The notes under the pieces were generated by a model. That model ran no database searches. It was not told where the DNA came from and saw nothing but the letters and a program-made list of their open reading frames with translations. From positions 5,642,001-5,706,000 of the forward strand of contig NZ_BAAAYL010000001.1 of the NCBI RefSeq assembly GCF_039536205.1: DNA of 64,000 nucleotides. The letters run 5' to 3'. Shown here piece after piece: positions 34,643 to 43,619 of the stretch. Source of the DNA: Streptomyces sannanensis (GTDB lineage Bacteria > Actinomycetota > Actinomycetes > Streptomycetales > Streptomycetaceae). Position 1 is the stretch's first letter, and each line of letters begins with the position of its first letter. Both the position numbers and the translations under genes were made by a program.

Positions 34643-35251
34643 TCACTCCAGACGGGTCAAGTCCTCCTCGGTGTCGATGTCGTACGCCTCTGCGATGTCG
34701 GAGCACTCGACGAGGGTGATCGCTCCCTTGTGTTCCTCGAGATAGGCCCGCGCGCCGCGGTCGCCCGTCGCGCTCGCCCGGATCCCGGGCCAGTGCTCCG
34801 CGCCGAACAGCACCGGATGGCCGCGCTTCCCGTCGTACGAGGCCGCGACGAGCGAGGAAGGGGACGCGTACGCCGACAGCACTCGGGCCACCGCCGCCGC
34901 GCCGATCCCCGGCTGGTCGACCAGCGAGACCAGGACGGCCGGGGCGCCCGTACCGGCCAAGGAGGCAAGGCCCACCCGCAGGGAGGAGCCCATGCCCTCC
35001 TCCCAGTCCGGGTTGTCGCTCACCACGCAGCCGGACAGATCGGCCACGGCCCGCACCTGCTCCGCGGCCGCGCCCAGCACCACATGCACCGGTTCGCAGC
35101 CGCCCTCGCGCAGGACACGGATCGCATGTTCGATCAGCGGTCGGCCCCGGTGTTCCAGCAGCGCCTTGGGACGTCCGCCGAGCCTGCGCCCCCCGCCCGC
35201 CGCCAGCAGCAGACCGGCGATCCGGCGGGATTCCTCGTTCGTCGGTGTCAT
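34643..35251 (-). CDS. MobA-like molybdenum cofactor nucleotidyltransferase
   Basis: The 202-residue protein starts at MTPTNEESRRIAG. The nucleotide-binding signature is GLLLAAGGGRRLGGRPKALL, followed by LVSLVDQPGIGAAAVARVL and a GKRGHPVLFG motif. This is the MocA/MobA-like family of MoCo cytidylyl/guanylyl transferases. These mature xanthine dehydrogenase-type enzymes, which would feed urate to the pathway here. No xdh gene is in the window, so the link is inference. Confidence 0.85.
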   Translation of the reverse strand: MTPTNEESRRIAGLLLAAGGGRRLGGRPKALLEHRGRPLIEHAIRVLREGGCEPVHVVLGAAAEQVRAVADLSGCVVSDNPDWEEGMGSSLRVGLASLAGTGAPAVLVSLVDQPGIGAAAVARVLSAYASPSSLVAASYDGKRGHPVLFGAEHWPGIRASATGDRGARAYLEEHKGAITLVECSDIAEAYDIDTEEDLTRLE

Positions 35252-35403
35252 ACGCACTGCATACAGCACACCTGCGGCTGGAATCCCGCGTTCCGAGTGG
35301 CGTGGACCGCGCGAAGTGGCGTTAACTGGGCGGCGGAACCCGGCGGCTGACCACCGTCCGAGGGGCCGCATCACACAGCACATGGACGTGCGAGGGGGGA
35401 GCT

Positions 35404-35724
35404 GTGTTGCGAAGCGTGGAGCAGCAGCCCATGGCCGCCAGCGGCGAGGACCCGAGGGTGGCGGAGCTGCGGGCCGCCGTCGCCCGGCTGCGCCGCGAAC
35501 TGGCGGGCCATCCGGGGAAGTTCCTCGACCGCGAGGTTGCCGAGGACGAACTGGCCGCGCTGGACGCGATGGCGGTCGGCGGACTGCCGGAGATCCCGCG
35601 GATGCGTCGCTCACTGCTGCTGATCGCGGGGGCGATAGGTTCGGTGAGCGCGCTGTCCGCCGCGCTGGGCGGGGTGCGTGGTGCGGTGGATCTCTTCGGG
35701 GAGCCGCCCAGGTCGCAGCACTAG
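35404..35724 (+). CDS. DUF5955 family protein
   Basis: The 106-residue protein (GTG start, GGGGGAG site) shows the Streptomyces family pattern VAELRAAVARLRRELAGHPG, DREVAEDELAALDAMA, PRMRRSLLLIAGAIGSVSAL and a C-terminal hydrophobic segment. Its function is unknown. In other streptomycetes it is found beside malate synthase/allantoin genes, from general recollection and not tested here. Confidence 0.7.
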   Translation: MLRSVEQQPMAASGEDPRVAELRAAVARLRRELAGHPGKFLDREVAEDELAALDAMAVGGLPEIPRMRRSLLLIAGAIGSVSALSAALGGVRGAVDLFGEPPRSQH

Positions 35725-35837
35725 AAGACCGATGAAGATCTTGCTCCTGCCGCCTGACTCGCCCCGGATTGCGGGTAAATGTCAATCGCCATGAACCGGT
35801 GCAAGCCGGGCGCGATTTCAAGATCTTCAGGACACTC

Positions 35838-36005
35838 CTAGGGCGTGTCATGCCGGCCGAGCAGGCCGCCACCGCGTCCCGTTCACACCTCGCTGCGTTG
35901 TCGGATCGCCCGAGTGCGCCCGGTACGGGGGCGATCCTCCGCCTTGCGATGTACCGCACCGGGCGCCGCTCGCGGCCGCACGCCTCCTTCGGAGACGGAC
36001 CCTAG
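35838..36005. mobile_element. MITE-like element, 168 bp
   Basis: Ends are imperfect inverted repeats: CTAGGGCGTGTCAT at the left, CTAGGGTCCGTCTC read inward from the right. The interior contains an inverted pair GGATCGCC / GGCGATCC. A core of about 65 bp (35896 to about 35962) is shared with 52215-52279 inside the other element. There is no coding capacity. Its right end covers the stop codon of the XRE gene at 36002. Confidence 0.5.
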
Positions 36006-36679
36006 CTTTCCGGGAGTCGGGACCAGAAGTGGTTGACGATGTCGTCGATGTAGCGTCGTCCGTTTTCGCCGGAGGCGATGGTGCCGCCGGCTCGGCTGAG
36101 GGTGGCGGCCATGAGGGTCTGGTACTCGTGGTGCATGGCGCCCAGGGTGTCTTGCAGGTCGCGGCGTTCCATGGAGACGAGCCGGGCGATGGCGCGGATG
36201 TGGGCCTGCCAGCGGGTGGAGACGGCTTCGGTGAGAAGGCGGGCGAGTTCGTCCTCGAGGCCGGTGATGGCGATGAAGTCGCGTGGGGGGAGGTTGAGGA
36301 GACTACCGAGTTTGGCGGACTGTCTTTTGTCGCCGGTCCATTGGCCTCTTTCTTCCATGTACAGGTAGGCGTTGAGGTCGACGCCGGTGACGCGGGCGAC
36401 GTCCTCGGCGGCGAGTCCGCGGGCGAGGCGGTGTTCGCGCAGGGTGCGGGGCCTGCCCATGAGTTCGCTGGGGGCGCACCACAGGGCACCGGCCAGGGCG
36501 GTGAGTTCTTGGGAGGTGGGCAGGGCGGTGCCGCGTTCCCATGCGGTGATGTGGTCGGGGGTGACATGGGCCATGCCGTAGGACGCGCGCATGCCGTAAG
36601 CGACGTGGCCGGGGGCCATCCCGAGTTTCTCGCGCAGGGTGCGAGCAGCGCGCGCGTTGAAGGGGAGCGGTGGATGCAC
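36002..36679 (-). CDS. XRE-family HTH regulator divergent to purine permease
   Basis: I choose GTG 36679 (VHPPLPFNARAARTLREKLG); ATG 36715 or 36733 would add 12-18 residues. An XRE helix-turn-helix at about 5-60 includes an unusual long loop (YGMRASYGMAHVTPDHITAWERG). A second HTH-like segment follows (LREHRLARGLAAEDVARVTG), and a helical C-terminal half (about 120-225) is of unknown fold. Its promoter faces the NCS2 permease, so it is a candidate regulator of purine uptake. Its TAG stop lies in the terminal repeat of the MITE-like element. Confidence 0.75.
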   Translation of the reverse strand: MHPPLPFNARAARTLREKLGMAPGHVAYGMRASYGMAHVTPDHITAWERGTALPTSQELTALAGALWCAPSELMGRPRTLREHRLARGLAAEDVARVTGVDLNAYLYMEERGQWTGDKRQSAKLGSLLNLPPRDFIAITGLEDELARLLTEAVSTRWQAHIRAIARLVSMERRDLQDTLGAMHHEYQTLMAATLSRAGGTIASGENGRRYIDDIVNHFWSRLPES

Positions 36680-36954
36680 GGACAGAGAGTAGAAAGTTAC
36701 CAGCGACAACTCCATGGCCACTGTCGCCCGCATCCCGTTTTGGCGGGATAGGTCGCCGGTGATTCTGTAGGAAAAGACAGGGCGTGTCGAGTCGTCAACC
36801 GCTCGACATGGCCGCGAAATTGCGAACCGGGTTCTGCCGCGTATGATCCGCTCGCAAGGTGCCGCATGTGTGTTCGCACAACTGCCTGTCACACGCTCCC
36901 GGCGGCACGGCCATGCTTCCCCCCCGCTCATCTGTAAGTCCAGGAGACGCAGTC

Positions 36955-38400
36955 ATGCAGACCAGCACGGCAGCCCCGGTCGGCGCGCCGCCCACCCGAC
37001 CCGGCGGCCCGGTCGACCGGTTCTTCCGCATCAGCGAACGCGGCTCGACATACGGCCGGGAGATACGCGGCGGGCTCGCCACGTTCTTCACCATGTCGTA
37101 CATCCTCGTGCTCAACCCGATTATCCTCGGCAGCACCAAGGACAAGTTCGGCGAGCAGCTGGACGCCGCCCAACTGGTCACCGCCACTGCCCTGGTGGCT
37201 GCCGTGATGACCGTGATCATGGGCGTGGGCGGCAACCTGCCGCTCGCCCTGGCCGCAGGCCTGGGGCTCAACGCCGTCGTCGCCTTCCAGATCGCCCCTC
37301 TGATGAGCTGGGACGACGCGATGGGCCTCATCGTGTTCGAAGGCCTGCTGATCTGCGTACTGGTGGTGACCGGCCTGCGCGAGGCCATCATGCACGCCAT
37401 CCCGCAACCCCTCAAGCAAGCCATCAGCGTCGGCATCGGCCTGTTCATCGCCTTCATCGGCTTCGTGGACGCCGGGTTCGTCACCCGTATCCCGGATGCC
37501 GCGAACACCACCGTGCCCGTCCAGCTCGGCACCGGCACCCTCAGCGGCTGGCCCATGCTCGTCTTCTGCCTCGGCGTGCTCGTGACGATCGTCCTCCTCG
37601 CCCGCAAGGTCAAGGGCGCCATCCTCATCAGCATCGTCCTGATGACCGTCCTCGCCGTCGTCATCAACGAGGTCGCCGACGTCAAATCCTGGGGCCTGAC
37701 CTCCCCCTCCCTGCCTGACAAGCCCGTCGCCGCCCCCGACTTCGGGCTCCTGGGCCAGTTCGACCTATTCGGCTCGTTCGGACAGGTCAGCGTCCTGACC
37801 GTCGTCCTGCTCGTCTTCACCCTCATCCTGTCCGACTTCTTCGACACCATGGGCACCGTCGTCGGCGTCACCGCTGAAGCCGGGCTCCTCGACGAACGCG
37901 GCCAGGTCCCCCGCCTGGGCCGCGTCCTCCTCATCGACGGCGCAGCCGCCGTCGTCGGCGGCGCCGCCTCCGCCTCGTCCGCCACCACCTACATCGAATC
38001 CGCCGCCGGTGTCGGCGAAGGCGCACGCACCGGCTTCGCCAACCTCATCACCGGCGGCCTGTTCGCTCTCGCCCTCTTCCTCACCCCCGTCCTGACCATC
38101 GTGCCCCTCCAGGCCGCGGCTCCCGCCCTCGTCGCGGTCGGATTCCTGATGATGACTCAGGTCAAGCACATCGACTGGGACCGCTACGAACTCGCCGTCC
38201 CCGCCTTCCTGACCATCGCCGTCATGCCGTTCACCTACTCCATCACCAACGGCATCGGCGCCGGCTTCATCGCCTACGTGGTCATCAAGGCATGCCTGGG
38301 CAAGGCCCGCGAAGTGCACTGGCTGCTCTGGGGCACCGCAGCGCTCTTCCTCGTCTACTTCGCCATCGACCCGCTGGAGCAGCTCCTCGGCGTCAAGTAA
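36955..38400 (+). CDS. NCS2-family purine permease (AzgA-like)
   Basis: The 481-residue protein starts at ATG 36955 with CCAGGAGA; an upstream in-frame ATG lacks a site. It begins RFFRISERGSTYGREIRGGL and has about 13 membrane segments. AzgA-type motifs include FTMSYILVLNPIILG, GLGLNAVVAFQ, FDTMGTVVGVTAEAGLLDE and ASSATTYIESAAGVGEGART. The subgroup imports adenine, guanine or hypoxanthine by proton symport. It fits the purine catabolic genes on both sides. Confidence 0.9.
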   Translation: MQTSTAAPVGAPPTRPGGPVDRFFRISERGSTYGREIRGGLATFFTMSYILVLNPIILGSTKDKFGEQLDAAQLVTATALVAAVMTVIMGVGGNLPLALAAGLGLNAVVAFQIAPLMSWDDAMGLIVFEGLLICVLVVTGLREAIMHAIPQPLKQAISVGIGLFIAFIGFVDAGFVTRIPDAANTTVPVQLGTGTLSGWPMLVFCLGVLVTIVLLARKVKGAILISIVLMTVLAVVINEVADVKSWGLTSPSLPDKPVAAPDFGLLGQFDLFGSFGQVSVLTVVLLVFTLILSDFFDTMGTVVGVTAEAGLLDERGQVPRLGRVLLIDGAAAVVGGAASASSATTYIESAAGVGEGARTGFANLITGGLFALALFLTPVLTIVPLQAAAPALVAVGFLMMTQVKHIDWDRYELAVPAFLTIAVMPFTYSITNGIGAGFIAYVVIKACLGKAREVHWLLWGTAALFLVYFAIDPLEQLLGVK

Positions 38401-38413
38401 CCGCACACACCGC

Positions 38414-38451
38414 CGGGGTGGCCTCGGGCACAGCCCATCGAGGCCACCCCG
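38414..38451 (+). terminator. Terminator of the permease gene
   Basis: A 13-bp perfect stem (CGGGGTGGCCTCG / CGAGGCCACCCCG) with a 12-base loop, 13 bp past the stop. Confidence 0.75.
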
Positions 38452-38620
38452 CCGACGGAATATCGACCTTGGGCGGCTTCACAGCAGTCGTCATCGGCTG
38501 CTCCCTGCTGTTGGAGTACGCCGTATCCGGTACGGCCATCGCGGTCGGCTGGTCCTCAATGCCCCTTCGCCCCGATGGACGTGGCGGGTACCCGCCGCAG
38601 AGGAGAACCGCCTTCTACGC

Positions 38621-38756
38621 GAACGTGCACGAGCGAGCTCTTGCCGGAGCCGGCGACGCCGGTGACAACGGCGAGCACCCCGAGCGGGATGTCGACGTCG
38701 ACGCCCTGCAGGTTGTGAGCCGTCGCGCCGCGGATCCGGCGGGGGTGGGAGCTGCC
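38621..38756 (-). pseudogene. UvrA-like ABC ATPase remnant
   Basis: In the minus frame it reads [33 protein letters not shown], then the Walker [13 protein letters not shown]. This is the C-terminal ATPase opening of UvrA or UvrA-like resistance proteins. The frame then loses similarity and stops near 38556. No other part of the gene remains in the 38401-38849 gap. Confidence 0.65.
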
Positions 38757-38849
38757 CGCCGGTGGTGCGGGTCTCCGGACGGCCGGGCGGCGCCGCCCGC
38801 TGGTGGTCTCCGGACAGGGTGAGGGGTGCCGCCCGGCGCGTGGCTTCGC

Positions 38850-39476
38850 TCAGCGCCTGATCAGGCGGCGCGCGGTCGCCGCCGCCACCGCCGCCGTCCG
38901 TGAGTCGACGCCCAGCTTGGCGTAGATGTGCACGAGATGGGACTTCACCGTCGCCTGGCTGAGGAAGAGCTTCTTGCTGATCTGCTGGTTGGACAGCCCG
39001 TCCCCGACCAGCTGCAGCACCTCCAGCTCCCGCTTCGTCAGCGCCTCGGCCGGGGCGCGCATCCGGTCCATCAGCCGGTGCGCCACGGCCGGGGCGAGCG
39101 CCGACTGGCCGGCGGCGGCGGTGCGTACCGCGGCGGCGAGCTCCTCGGGCGGGGCGTCCTTCAGCAGATAGCCGGCGGCGCCCGCTTCGACGGCGGCCAG
39201 GATGTCGGCATCCGTGTCGTACGTCGTAAGGATCAGCACCCGGGGCGCACCGGGGCGGGCGGTGATCGCGGCGGTGGCCTCCCAGCCGTGCATGCCGGGG
39301 CCGAACTGGAGGTCCATCAGGACGACGTCCACCTCCCCGGAGGCCGCGATCTCGACGGCCCGCTCGGCGGTGGCGGCCTCGGCGACCACCTTCAGCCCCG
39401 GCTCGGTGTCCAGGACCGCGCGCAGTCCGGCGCGTACCACAGGGTGGTCGTCCGCGAGGAGAAGTCGGATCGTCAT
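38850..39476 (-). CDS. LuxR-type response regulator
   Basis: The 208-residue NarL-family regulator has receiver motifs LLLADDHPVVRAGL and VVLMDLQFGPGMHG with the phospho-Asp, then LILTTYDTD and LLKDAPPEEL. The C-terminal LuxR helix-turn-helix is LTKRELEVLQLVGDGLSNQQ, TVKSHLVHIYAKLGV. It overlaps the kinase stop by ATGA. It probably controls the divergent ABC transporter at 40760-42480. Confidence 0.9.
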   Translation of the reverse strand: MTIRLLLADDHPVVRAGLRAVLDTEPGLKVVAEAATAERAVEIAASGEVDVVLMDLQFGPGMHGWEATAAITARPGAPRVLILTTYDTDADILAAVEAGAAGYLLKDAPPEELAAAVRTAAAGQSALAPAVAHRLMDRMRAPAEALTKRELEVLQLVGDGLSNQQISKKLFLSQATVKSHLVHIYAKLGVDSRTAAVAAATARRLIRR

Positions 39477-40648
39477 ACGGAGCCTCCAGTCGGCAGTGGC
39501 AGTGTCACGGCGATCGCGGTGCCCTGGCCCGGCGTCGACTCGACGGTGAAGGTACCGCCCAGCGACTCGGCCCGGGAACGCATCGCGGGCAGGCCGAAAC
39601 CACCGTCCGCGGAGACGACTCCCGCGGGATCGAAGCCCTTGCCGTCGTCGACGACATCCAGCGCGACCGCGGTGCCCATGAAGCTCAGAGTGATCTCGGC
39701 CCGGTCGGCCTCCGCGTGCCGGACCGTGTTGGCCAGCGCCGACTGGGCGATCCGCAGCAGCGCCACCTCGTAGGGGGTGGGCAGCTCGGCCGGGGTGCCG
39801 CTCACCGAGAAGCGGACCCGCACCCCCGGGGCGCCCGCGCACAGCCGCTCCAGGGCGGCGGTCAGGGAGCCGCTCTCCAGGCCCGGCGGCGCGAGCGCCC
39901 GTACGAAACGGCGAGCCTCGGCGAGATTGTCCTGGGCCGCCTCCCGGGCCTGGCGCACATGCGGGACGGCGGGGGAGTCCTCGGGCAGGACACGCTCCGC
40001 GGCACGCAGCAACAGCTGGATCGAGGAGAGGCCCTGCGCGAGGGTGTCATGGATCTCCCGGGCCAGTCGCTCACGTTCGGCCAGCGTGCCGGAGTGGCGC
40101 TCGGCGGCGGCGAGTTCGGCGCGGGTGGAGATCAGCTCCTCGATGAGCCGGCGGCGGCGCTCGCTCTCCCGGTACAACGCCTCGTACCCGAGGACCGTGG
40201 CGACGGCGACGGCCGCGCCGAGCAGCGGGCCGATGAAGGCCCCCGGATTGAGCGGGCCGCCGTGGCCCACGTACGACACGATCGCCGCCGTCGCCGTGGC
40301 CGCCACGGCGGGCAGGGAGTGCCGGGGCGGCAGCAGGTGCAGCTCGAGGAAGTACAGCGGGAAGGCCACCCACAGTCCGTCCGCGCTGAGCCACAGGAGC
40401 ACCAGCCAGGACGCGCCGAGCACGCCGAGCCAGACGGCGGCCGCGGTGCGCGACGTCCGTACGGACGGGAACATCGAGCCCGCCGCGTACACCGCGCCCA
40501 TCACCACGACCGCGACGACGACGGCCGGGGCGTTCGGGGCGTGGGTCGCCACGGCCCGGACAGCGGCGAGTGCCAGCAGGCCTGCCATCAGCAGATGCAG
40601 GCAGAGACGCAGAACGCGGAAGGCGGGAGTGAGTGCACGGGGATCCAT
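39473..40648 (-). CDS. Sensor histidine kinase (HisKA_3)
   Basis: The 391-residue kinase has four or five N-terminal membrane helices (to about 155). The HisKA_3 phospho-acceptor REIHDTLAQGLSSIQLL and the HATPase (ANTVRHAEADR, DVVDDGKGFDPAG, GFGLPAMRSRAESLGG) follow. It is the NarX/DesK-like class typical of Streptomyces envelope-stress or ABC-linked systems. It is cotranscribed with its regulator. Confidence 0.9.
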   Translation of the reverse strand: MDPRALTPAFRVLRLCLHLLMAGLLALAAVRAVATHAPNAPAVVVAVVVMGAVYAAGSMFPSVRTSRTAAAVWLGVLGASWLVLLWLSADGLWVAFPLYFLELHLLPPRHSLPAVAATATAAIVSYVGHGGPLNPGAFIGPLLGAAVAVATVLGYEALYRESERRRRLIEELISTRAELAAAERHSGTLAERERLAREIHDTLAQGLSSIQLLLRAAERVLPEDSPAVPHVRQAREAAQDNLAEARRFVRALAPPGLESGSLTAALERLCAGAPGVRVRFSVSGTPAELPTPYEVALLRIAQSALANTVRHAEADRAEITLSFMGTAVALDVVDDGKGFDPAGVVSADGGFGLPAMRSRAESLGGTFTVESTPGQGTAIAVTLPLPTGGSV

Positions 40649-40759
40649 GATCTGTCCAGCCTAGGCGGAATCATGCCGTCCGCACTCAATCGAAAGGTTG
40701 ATTGCCTTGCCATCCGGCGCGCGATGCGCGCGGGGGGCGGGCGCACGCAAGGTGGAGGC

Positions 40760-41803
40760 ATGTTCGTCGCTTCGAGAGATCTGAGGTTCGCCAAGGGGCG
40801 CTTCGCGCTCATGGGAACCGTGATCGTGCTGATCACACTGCTGGTCGGGCTGCTGTCCGGGCTGACCGCCGGGCTGGCCAGGGAGAACACCTCGGCCATC
40901 GCCGGTCTCCCCGCCGATGCCCTCGCCTTCGCCGAGCCGCCCTCCGGGCAGTCGGTGTCCTTCACCAATTCGTCCGTGCCGGAGCGGGCCTGGCGGGAGT
41001 GGCAGCGGCAGCCGGGCGTGACCGGCGCCGAGCCGCTGCGCATCAGCACCGTCAACGCCGCTGCCGGGGACCACACCGCCGCCGTGTCCGTGTTCGGCGT
41101 CCGACCGGACTCCGGACTCGCGCCCGAGCCGGTCGAGGCCGGGAAGGCCGTACTCTCCACCCAGGCGGCCGACGACCTGGGCGCCGGTCCCGGGGACACC
41201 GTCACGCTGGGCGGAAAGCGAGTGACCGTCGCCGCCGTCGAGGGCGACCACTCGTACAGCCATACGCCCGTCGTGTGGACCTCGCTCGACGGCGACACCG
41301 CCACCGTGATCGCCCTGACCACGGGCAAGGGTGCCGATCTCGCCGCCGGCGACAAGGCCGTGGGGACCGAGACCCATACACTCGACGACGCGCTCACCGC
41401 CATCGGGTCGTACGAGGCAGAGAACGGCTCGCTCCAGCTGATGCGCGGCTTCCTCTTCGCCATCTCCGCGCTGGTCATCGGAGCCTTCTTCACCGTGTGG
41501 ACCATCCAGCGCAGCGGCGATGTCGCCGTCCTGAAGGCGCTCGGCGCCTCCACCGGATACCTGCTGCGGGACGCGCTCGGCCAGGCGGTCATCGTCCTCG
41601 TCGCCGGTACGGGCCTGGGCACCGCCCTCGCGAGCGCCATCGGCGCGATGGTGGCCGGCAGCGATGTGCCGTTCGTCCTTCAGCCGCTGACCGTGCTCGT
41701 TCCTGCCGCCATCATGACCGTCCTCGGGTTGGTCGGCGCGGCCCTCTCCATCCGGCGCATCACCGCCGTCGACCCCCTCACCGCCCTCGGGAGTGCGCGA
41801 TGA
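40760..41803 (+). CDS. ABC transporter permease (FtsX/MacB type)
   Basis: ATG 40760 follows GGTGGAGG. The 347-residue protein has an N-terminal membrane helix (LMGTVIVLITLLVGLLSGL), a large extracytoplasmic domain (about 45-235), then three C-terminal helices with the FtsX motif (GDVAVLKALGASTGYLLRDA). With the next gene's ATPase it forms an exporter or mechanotransmission pair. ATGA overlap couples them. Divergent from the two-component system. Confidence 0.88.
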   Translation: MFVASRDLRFAKGRFALMGTVIVLITLLVGLLSGLTAGLARENTSAIAGLPADALAFAEPPSGQSVSFTNSSVPERAWREWQRQPGVTGAEPLRISTVNAAAGDHTAAVSVFGVRPDSGLAPEPVEAGKAVLSTQAADDLGAGPGDTVTLGGKRVTVAAVEGDHSYSHTPVVWTSLDGDTATVIALTTGKGADLAAGDKAVGTETHTLDDALTAIGSYEAENGSLQLMRGFLFAISALVIGAFFTVWTIQRSGDVAVLKALGASTGYLLRDALGQAVIVLVAGTGLGTALASAIGAMVAGSDVPFVLQPLTVLVPAAIMTVLGLVGAALSIRRITAVDPLTALGSAR

Positions 41804-42480
41804 CCCTGCTGCTCGATGACGTCACCCTCACCTACCCGGACGGTGACGGCCGGCTCACCGCTCTCGACCGGGTCGGCCTGTCCGTGCCCGCCGGCAACCT
41901 GACCGCGGTCGTCGGCCCCTCCGGGTCCGGCAAGTCCAGCCTGCTGGCCGTCGCCGCCACGCTCGTCACCCCCGACTCGGGACGGGTGGTCGTGGACGGT
42001 GTCGATGTGGGCCGGCTCGGGTCGGGCGACAAGGCCGCGCTGCGGAGGGACCGCATCGGGATCGTCTTCCAGCAGGCCAACCTGCTGCCTTCGCTGACCG
42101 CGGCGGAACAGCTCGAGGTGATGGCCCATATGGCGGGACGCCCGCGGGGTGCGGCGCGCACCCGGGCCCTGGAACTGCTCGACGCGGTCGGCCTCGCCGG
42201 GCAGGCCGGACGGCGGCCGCACCAGCTGTCCGGCGGACAGCGGCAGCGCGTCAATATCGCGCGAGCGCTGATGAACGAGCCGGCGGTGCTGCTGGTGGAC
42301 GAGCCGACGAGTGCGCTCGACCATGAGCGGGGCGCGGCGGTGCTGGAGCTGCTCCTCCGCCTGACGCGCGAGCGCGGCACCGCGACGGTTCTGGTCACGC
42401 ATGACCGGACGCACCTGGACTCCGCGGACCACGCGGTCACGATGGTGGACGGCCGCCTCGCCGAAGCGGCGGTGCACTGA
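41800..42480 (+). CDS. ABC transporter ATPase (LolD/MacB-like)
   Basis: The 226-residue ATPase has Walker A GPSGSGKSS, Q-loop FQQANLLPSL, signature LSGGQRQRVNIARAL, Walker B VLLVDEPTSALD and switch His in VTHDRTHL. It energises the adjacent FtsX-type permease. The substrate is unknown; such pairs often export or sense envelope-active peptides. Confidence 0.92.
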   Translation: MTLLLDDVTLTYPDGDGRLTALDRVGLSVPAGNLTAVVGPSGSGKSSLLAVAATLVTPDSGRVVVDGVDVGRLGSGDKAALRRDRIGIVFQQANLLPSLTAAEQLEVMAHMAGRPRGAARTRALELLDAVGLAGQAGRRPHQLSGGQRQRVNIARALMNEPAVLLVDEPTSALDHERGAAVLELLLRLTRERGTATVLVTHDRTHLDSADHAVTMVDGRLAEAAVH

Positions 42481-42499
42481 CTCGAACGTCGTCCCGGAC

Positions 42500-42534
42500 A
42501 GCCGGGCGGGCTGGATCTTCCAGCCCGCCCGGCT
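42500..42534. terminator. Bidirectional terminator
   Basis: A 15-bp perfect stem (arm AGCCGGGCGGGCTGG) with loop ATCTT. It ends directly against the IclR stop codon, so it can stop both the ABC operon and the convergent regulator gene. Confidence 0.8.
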
Positions 42535-43338
42535 TCACGCCTGTGTGCTCGTGTTCGCCAGGGCCGTGGAGAGGTCCTGCGCGACCTCCTGCAGGATCGG
42601 GACGATCTTCTCCGTTGCCGCGTCCGTGACGCGGCCCGCCGGGCCGGAGATGGAGATCGCGGCCGCGGTCGGCGAATTCGGGACCGGGACGGCCAGGCAG
42701 CGGACGCCGACCTCCTGCTCGTTGTCGTCCACCGCGTAGCCCGTGCGGCGCACCAGCTCCAGGGCGTCCAGGAAGCCCTCGGGCGTGGTGATCGTCTTCT
42801 CGGTCGCGGCCGGCATGCCGGTACGGGCGAGCAGCGCGCGTACCTCCTCCGCCGGCATGTGGGCCAGCAGGGCCTTGCCGACGCCGGTCGAGTGCGGGAG
42901 CACCCGTCGGCCGACCTCGGTGAACATACGCATCGAATGCCGTGAGGGAACCTGCGCGACGTACACGACCTCGTCGCCGTCGAGCAGCGCCATGTTCGCG
43001 GTCTCGCCGGTCTCCTCGACGAGCCGCGCCAGATAAGGCCGGGCCCAGGTGCCGAGCAGCCGGGAGGCGGACTCGCCGAGACGGATCAGCCTGGGGCCGA
43101 GGGCGTAGCGCCGGTTCGGCTGCTGCCGTACGTAGCCGCAGGCGACCAGCGTGCGCATCAGGCGGTGGATCGTGGGCAGCGGCAGGCCGCTGCTGGTGGA
43201 CAGCTCGCTCAGCCCGACCTCGCCTCCGGCGTCCGCCATTCGTTCGAGCAGATCGAAGGCGCGCTCGAGGGACTGCACGCCACCACTGCTCGCGGCAGGC
43301 TTGGAGTCATCGGTGGTGCTGGCGCTCGACGTCGGCAC
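42535..43338 (-). CDS. allR: IclR-family regulator, probable AllR
   Basis: The 267-residue protein has an IclR winged helix at about 20-85 ([40 protein letters not shown]). The effector domain follows ([56 protein letters not shown]). It is divergent from allB-alc. IclR-type AllR proteins repress allantoin genes and respond to glyoxylate or allantoate-type effectors. The name rests on family plus position. Related dyads at the uraD, aceB and allB promoters make it the best candidate regulator of all three. Confidence 0.85.
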   Translation of the reverse strand: MPTSSASTTDDSKPAASSGGVQSLERAFDLLERMADAGGEVGLSELSTSSGLPLPTIHRLMRTLVACGYVRQQPNRRYALGPRLIRLGESASRLLGTWARPYLARLVEETGETANMALLDGDEVVYVAQVPSRHSMRMFTEVGRRVLPHSTGVGKALLAHMPAEEVRALLARTGMPAATEKTITTPEGFLDALELVRRTGYAVDDNEQEVGVRCLAVPVPNSPTAAAISISGPAGRVTDAATEKIVPILQEVAQDLSTALANTSTQA

Positions 43339-43476
43339 GGCGCGTTCCTTTCAGACTGACAGGCAAGGCAGCAGCCTACCCGGCGGTTGTCCCTCGCACA
43401 GGGCCTGTGCCGGGACGTCGTGGCCGGTCAGAGCTGGTTTGTCCGGGGCCCGCCTTCCGTGTGGGCGGAAAACTAT

Positions 43477-43520
43477 ATTCTGTAGAATGGAATTCTACTT
43501 CCAATCTGTGGAAACTTCCA
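43477..43520. promoter_or_regulatory. Operator cluster at allR-allB promoter
   Basis: Overlapping dyads are visible: GTAGAAT-GGA-ATTCTAC (43482-43498), TTCCA-ATCTG-TGGAA (43499-43513) and TGGAA-AC-TTCCA (43509-43520). CTTCCA-N6-GGAAAC is shared with the aceB promoter. TGGAA/TTCCA half-sites are typical of IclR-family operators. This stretch is AT-rich in a GC-rich genome. Confidence 0.65.
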
Positions 43521-43568
43521 GAGGGTCCGGGGAGTCTTGACGGGCTTCCGGCCACCCGTGAAGATTCG

Positions 43569-43585
43569 TTCAACAGAACGTTGAA
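43569..43585. promoter_or_regulatory. TTCAAC-N5-GTTGAA operator before allB
   Basis: TTCAAC-AGAAC-GTTGAA is a perfect 6-bp-arm dyad, 35 bp upstream of the allB start. It matches the uraD-promoter dyad at 16582-16598 in 11 of 12 arm positions. Confidence 0.65.
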
Positions 43586-43619
43586 GTTCCGCTTCGTGGA
43601 AGACGGGAAAGGGGCAGGG

